Shown: positions 58,885-64,000 of the stretch, piece by piece
Position numbering within the stretch: the first letter of the stretch is position 1
Layout of the letters: each line of letters opens with the position of its first letter
Origin: Siphonodentalium dalli
Taxonomy: Eukaryota; Mollusca; Scaphopoda; Gadilida; Siphonodentaliidae
Direction: 5' to 3'
DNA: 64,000 bases
Assembly: GCA_032622095.1 (NCBI GenBank)
Contig: CP136062.1
Span: 54,543,849-54,607,848, forward strand
The notes under the pieces: model-generated
What the model was told of the DNA's origin: nothing
Seen by the model: only the letters and a program-made list of their open reading frames with translations
Database searches by the model: none
Position numbers and translations under genes: made by a program

Positions 58885-60673
58885 ACGACACAAAATAACT
58901 GCAAATTCAGAGACCTGTACGGTAATCGACTACTAGTTGACTAGTCGGACCCCTTCTAAGAGCTCCCGTTTCTATGCACATACAGTACCGGTATGACGTA
59001 TAAAATAAGCCATGTGTCATCGCAGTTTTGAGTACCTCTTTAGACATGGCCGTTATTTCGTAAAAGTGATATTTAAAGAAATAACTGGCATCTTATAATT
59101 ATCTATCATTTTGAAAACATAAACCGCAGTGCTTTATAATATTTCGGCGAGAATCCAAATCTAGATTCTCGTAAATATTCTCGCAAATATACTCGCAATT
59201 TACCCTGTATTCTCGTGAAATATTGTATGGATTATCGCAAAATCAGATGAAATAGATCGGTATGCCATTAGGCGCCATCGTATCTAATCCCATACTGTGC
59301 CGACTAGGTGACAATAATAAAAACAAAATTATCTATGCACAAATAGCATTGCGATACTAAAACTTCTAAAAGCTCTAAATACGTTGATCGAAGCAACTGT
59401 GTGTTGAAAATTAAGACTCCTAACTTCGCCAAGTCGTGCACACGTCTAGAACAGGCTATGTAGCTCGTTTTGTCTTATAGTTGGATGATACAGTAGCCTG
59501 ATTGAGCTTCATTTTTAATGTGAATTATATGTCTACCACTTTCTGGTACCCTGCTGGACAAGACAAGTGTCCACTTAACTGCGGTGCAGTTAGCGTTGCC
59601 ACCGAGGCCGAAATGCAACTACACTGCGGCTTCACCGGCTAACTACAGTTGGGCCGCGGTGTAATTGCCATTCGGCATGTAGTCCAGGCACATTAGACAT
59701 AAAAATGAGAAAGTAAGGAAAAAAATCGGAGAAAGCTGATTTTTTTATATGTTTCCGGGACACACATTGCGGATAAAGTGTGAAAAGTCCCCGCGAATCC
59801 GAGTTGAGCTTTTTTAGTTATAGCGTTTTTTTGATGAAAAAAAAATTGAAAAAAAAATTCGACCCAGCTCCATATTTCTCATTCTTATTCGCCTTAGTAG
59901 GGTGAGAATCATAAATATCGTGCTGAATTATATTGAGAATACATATCCCCAACAGAAAATGCCAACTTTGTACCAATCCTCACACTCAATGGTGAAATAT
60001 TCACGAAAATGTACAAAATTACGAAAAAAATAATAATTGTTTTCATACACACAACGGTACACAACGTCCATTAAATCAAATCTACGACTACTTTGGGAGT
60101 TAAATTATATATCAAAAATTGCAGAAAAGCAGTGGCTTTATAATGATATATAACAATAGTCATTTATTCCATAATGAACTGGTGAAACGTGTGAAATATT
60201 AACCATACCCCCTAAACTCAAATTCAAACGGCATCGACTTTTCTCATTCAATTTCCTGATGAAAGTCGTTCAAGGCTATTTTGCATCAAAAAGAGCGTTG
60301 TTCGCCTACACTCAAGATGCATTGGCATGTAATGTGTGCACGCCCTTTATAAACAAATTTGTTACGACAACGCTCTTTAATTCCGCATTCCAGGTCTGTC
60401 CATTGCACAATTTGCTCTGTTCAGTATTGGACACTCCGCATTTGATGCCTAGATATTGAAACCAATGATCCCTTGATAGATACATATGTAATTTTGCCTG
60501 TTGTTGATTATTAGAGTCTTGTGTTATTTGTAGAACTGATCAGTTATGTTGTTGGCATATCACTTAGCGTTACCTGTTGATACCTTACGGTGACAACGAA
60601 GCACGTCCGCACATTGATATCTGTTCTGTGGTATTGTACTTGAGTTTATTGTGTCTATCATCTTTTTTCTGTT
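58885..60673. other. Non-coding interval before the 60.7-kb ORF
   Basis: Mostly AT-rich. A ~22-bp minisatellite related to that at 41.5 kb lies at about 59575-59690. Long A and T runs occur at 59820-59870. No exon or promoter element can be called with confidence. Confidence 0.5.
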
Positions 60674-63600
60674 GTGACTTTGGCAATGGATAAATGTATC
60701 AAATGTAACGGCTCGTCCGGAATAACTACACTTGGTGAGCGGGGTATAGAAAAGTTGGTTGCTGTAAGCGTCGAGCTTGGCGATAATCTTTTTGCCGGTT
60801 CGAAGAAACCCACAGTTGGTGAGAAAATTCACAGATTCTGCTACAAGAATTATACACGGGAAAGTTCTGTAAGAAAAAGTAAGAGAATGTCTCTAGATGC
60901 ATCTGAATCTGACGAAGCTGGTCCATCTATGACAAAAACATTGCACTCTGATCAAGATGCTTTCAATTTTAAACTCCATTGTCTGTTCTGTGGAGAATCC
61001 GCCGACAAACAAACTCATATACCCGTTCAACGTAGAAGAGAAGTCCACACCGTTGAAACATTGACTCTTGTTGATAGTATCAGAACCCGTTGTTTGAAAC
61101 GTAGTGATGAATGGGGTGAGTCTGTACTTACTCGGATCGGTCGTGCTATCGATCTAGTGGCCGAGGATGGTCGGTATCACCATGATTGCTGGACAGGATT
61201 TGTCAGAGATAAGCCTGAGCGAACTCTTTCACGGGGTAGGCCTGTTGCAGACAAGAAAGCACTTGCATTCCATGAATTGTGTACCTTTATGGAGAACAGC
61301 GATGAGTGTCAGTTTTCCTTGAGCGAATTGGCAGAGACGTTTGAATCGTATCTTGGTGACGAAGTCGGTTACACAATTAAACATCTTAAAACCAAACTGC
61401 TTGAGCATTTCGGTAGTAGAATCTCTATTACAACACTGAGGTCCCTAAAAAATGTTGTCACATTCAGAGATTCATCAGACAAAATACTATATGATTCGTG
61501 GTACTCAGACAAATGTACCAATGAAACTGATGAACGTATGCGCATCGTCAAGAAAGCATCGGCTATAGTCCGCGATGATATTCGGTCAACCATTTACGAG
61601 TGTGACGTTTATCCCAAACCCGATTCGTTATATGTATCTAGTGATCTACTACCCGATACACTCCAAACCTTGTTACAAGGGATTGTTGCTCCATCGCAGC
61701 GTGGGCAAAACATCCAAGCCAACCAGAGACGCGTGACAGCCATAGGTCAGTCTCTAATAAGTTCTTGTCGGCCCCGTTCATTCTTGTCACCAGTATTATT
61801 GTCGGTAGCAGTTTACATACATAGGAAATTCGCATCTCGGGAATTGATCGACATTCTGAATGGACTAATGTTCTCTTCTAGCTACCGGGAAGTTCAACAA
61901 TACGTTCATTCTGTCATGATAAGCAAAGGTCCGTCGCCTAGACTTGCGAACTTCACACAATTCGTTTTCGATAACGCCGATTGTAATGTGCGCACGCTAG
62001 ATGGCAAGAATACTTTCCATAGTATGGGAGGCATCGCCTGTATAACTCCAAGCAGAGATCACACAGAAGAGTCTCCGATAAAACGACTAACTGGTGATCA
62101 TTCGAATATTGGCTCTGGTGAATTCGGGTACATCCCTTTGAAAGGTTACAGTAAACCAAGCAAATCGGGTCTTGACGAAATTGTGATGAAGGATTTATCA
62201 ACATTGGGTGAATCTGATCCGAAAAATTTGAAACTCGCAAAAACAGTCGACAGTCTTTGGTCTTTGACGCATGTACTGAGAGTACCTTGCCCATCTTGGG
62301 CTGGATATATGCACATTGTCACATCATCAGATGATTATGAAACAAGTGATGTCGAGATACTTTTGATCCATCCAACCCGAGCACAATTTACACTGCTCTC
62401 ATGTTTGCACAAACTGAATGTGAGAAACAGGGACTGAACGTTTGTCCAGTGACGTTTGACCAACCACTTTATATCAAAGCAGTGGAGATTGTGTCTTCGT
62501 CAGATAAGTTGACAAAAGTTTTCGTTAGACTCGGCGGCTTCCATATGATTATGTCATATTTAGGGGCAATTGGTTCGATCATGGCTGGTAGCGGCTTGGA
62601 TGAACTTTGGAGGACTGTTTATGCTGGTGGGTCAATCCATCATTTGATCAGTGGTCATGCATATTCAAGAGCAGTTCGTGCCCATTTGCTAACACAAATT
62701 GCCATTACAAAACTTGTGTTTGAAGAAAGCCGAACACTAGATAACATAGACTGCACAGAAGTCAATGAAATATTCTGTGGACTTGCCAGAGGTGACTGTA
62801 CAACAGCTGACGCTGTCAATCAAGAAAGTGTCAACCATCTACTGTCAAAATTACACGAACTGCTCCAGAATGCGTCCGTAGGACGCACAGGAAAGCTTTG
62901 GGTACAATACTACGAGCAAATAGGTCTTCTCCAGTTGTTCTTGAGAGCAGAGCGCACAGGCGACTGGGAACTCCACACATATTGTGTTCGCAATATGATT
63001 CCAGTATTTCACGCAGGTGGTCATTTTGCATACGCAAAAAGTTCTCATCTCTATTTGCAGCAGATGAATGAGCTAACATAAATAATGCAACAGGATGATT
63101 TGAAGTTGTTCACTGAGAAAGGTTACTTTACCATAAGGCGCTCAGATAAATTCTGGGACGGGATATATTCTGATCAGACCATAGAGCAGTGTTTAATGAG
63201 AATGTTCAAGCTCCCTGGTGGTCTCACACATGGCAGGGGAATAACCGATAGCACTGTTGCGAAATGGGTACATGGACTACCTCTTTGCCTTCCGATATGT
63301 AATGCTCTCGAAAATTTTGTTAATGTTCACACTGGTCATGGCGAACAACATCGGGATCTCCGTCAAAGTTCACAATTGACTGATGCCAATGATATCACCA
63401 AATTATTGAACTGGCTCAGAGTGCATTCCCCCTTTCAGATTAGAGATCCACTACAATTAGTCTCTATAGCGACCGGGTTTGTGGCCGACGAAACTGTGAA
63501 CTGTGACCAAGTTCGCAAAATTGGTGAATGTTGCGTATCGAATGTTGTAAGCAAAACGTTCAACAGCATCAAACTACGACGTGTTGACACTGTGAAGTCT

Positions 63601-64000
63601 TTCGCATCGATGGCAAATAGCATCAAAGTCCGTGGAAGTAAGGTAGTGATTGACCCCACAATTCTGTTCAGCCGCATCACATGTGTTATTCAGTCACAAG
63701 CAGAGATGGAAGAGTATCTCAAATATGAACTCGCCCCGAAACCAACAGCATTGTTTGATTCTGCTGGAATGAGGAAGACACAGAAAAGCACGCTCGGTAA
63801 GATCCTCAAAACATACGGTTCCGAGCAAACTAAAATCCCAGAACATTCTCTGTTTGTTGTAGATGGTGGATTTTTATTGAGGGCAGTTGTATGGCCTAAA
63901 CAGTCGTCATATAAGGACATATGTACATCATATTCCAATTATCTAGTGAGACATTTTGGGGCAAACGTCGTGGTTGTTTTTGATGGTTATGCTTGTACAA
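60674..64000 (+). pseudogene. Uncharacterised invertebrate multicopy ORF with C-terminal PIN-like start, broken, runs off window
   Basis: ATG at 60674 (GGCAATGG context) opens 587 codons. N-terminal Cys/His modules are visible: C4-x2-C7 with H49-x2-C52 (IHRFCYKNYT), and C99-x2-C102 with H165/H166/C168 (YHHDCWTGF). The frame is lost near 62357-62361 at a T run. The other frame (DPSNPSTIYTAL, TFDQPLYIKA, VRLGGFH) continues to a TAA at 63079-63081. After it the same frame is open to the window end (EKGYFTIRRSDKFW, GGLTHGRGITD, VVDGGFLLRAVVWP, VVVVFDGYACT). The last motif resembles the start of a PIN/FEN-like nuclease core. I recall such proteins as repeated uncharacterised genes in cnidarians and molluscs, but cannot cite a name. 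The copy may be a mobile-element gene or domesticated; two lesions suggest decay or sequence error. Confidence 0.7.

Noticed and set aside
60259-60459. 66-codon frame upstream of the PIN-like ORF
   Set aside because: No similarity to the family's N-terminus and separated by stops; not a convincing 5' exon.

Overview
The window looks like genomic DNA from a marine invertebrate, most probably a mollusc. It is AT-rich and has short exons split by long, repeat-packed introns. The recognisable coding modules are thrombospondin type 1 (TSP1), fibrinogen-like (FReD), Apple/PAN and Thr-rich linkers, which are typical of secreted lophotrochozoan lectin and immune proteins. There are no operons, bacterial genes or CRISPR arrays. 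The species cannot be named from sequence alone.

Gene A (+ strand, about 2.4-12.1 kb) is the 3' part of a gene. It has two 168-bp phase 1-1 TSP1 exons (2426-2593 and 9590-9757) and a terminal phase-1 FReD exon (11162-11805). Its first exon is not identified and probably lies left of the window. A 5.2-kb imperfect palindrome (3339-8578) sits in the intron between the two TSP1 exons. Gene B (+ strand, from 20557) starts with a signal-peptide plus Apple/PAN exon (20557-20874). A small Cys-rich exon (26270-26372) and a Thr-rich mucin-like exon (54998-55144) follow. The splice phases fit each other (0/0, then 1/1), so these are read as one gene with introns of about 5 and 29 kb. Its 3' end was not found.

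Most of the rest is transposon-derived. It includes: four TTAA-flanked piggyBac-like MITEs that carry a shared palindrome; two other TTAA-flanked families whose ends start AAAGGTAC; two hAT-type elements, one with a perfect 8-bp target duplication; a tRNA-derived SINE with a 12-bp target duplication; several foldback-type inverted repeats of 0.5-5.2 kb; remnants of at least three non-LTR retrotransposons (two with CR1/L2-like RT, and one with a restriction-like endonuclease C-terminus); and many minisatellites. Nested insertions are common. For example, a LINE joined to a partial 5S rRNA sequence sits inside a MITE at 57.0-58.9 kb.

At the right edge (60674 to the window end) is a long ORF of an invertebrate multicopy family that I recall only as uncharacterised proteins. 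It has N-terminal Cys/His modules and a C-terminal segment that looks like the start of a PIN-like nuclease domain. This copy carries one frameshift and one in-frame stop. The 5S fragment, SINE, LINEs and splice calls were recognised by eye. No database search or alignment program was run.
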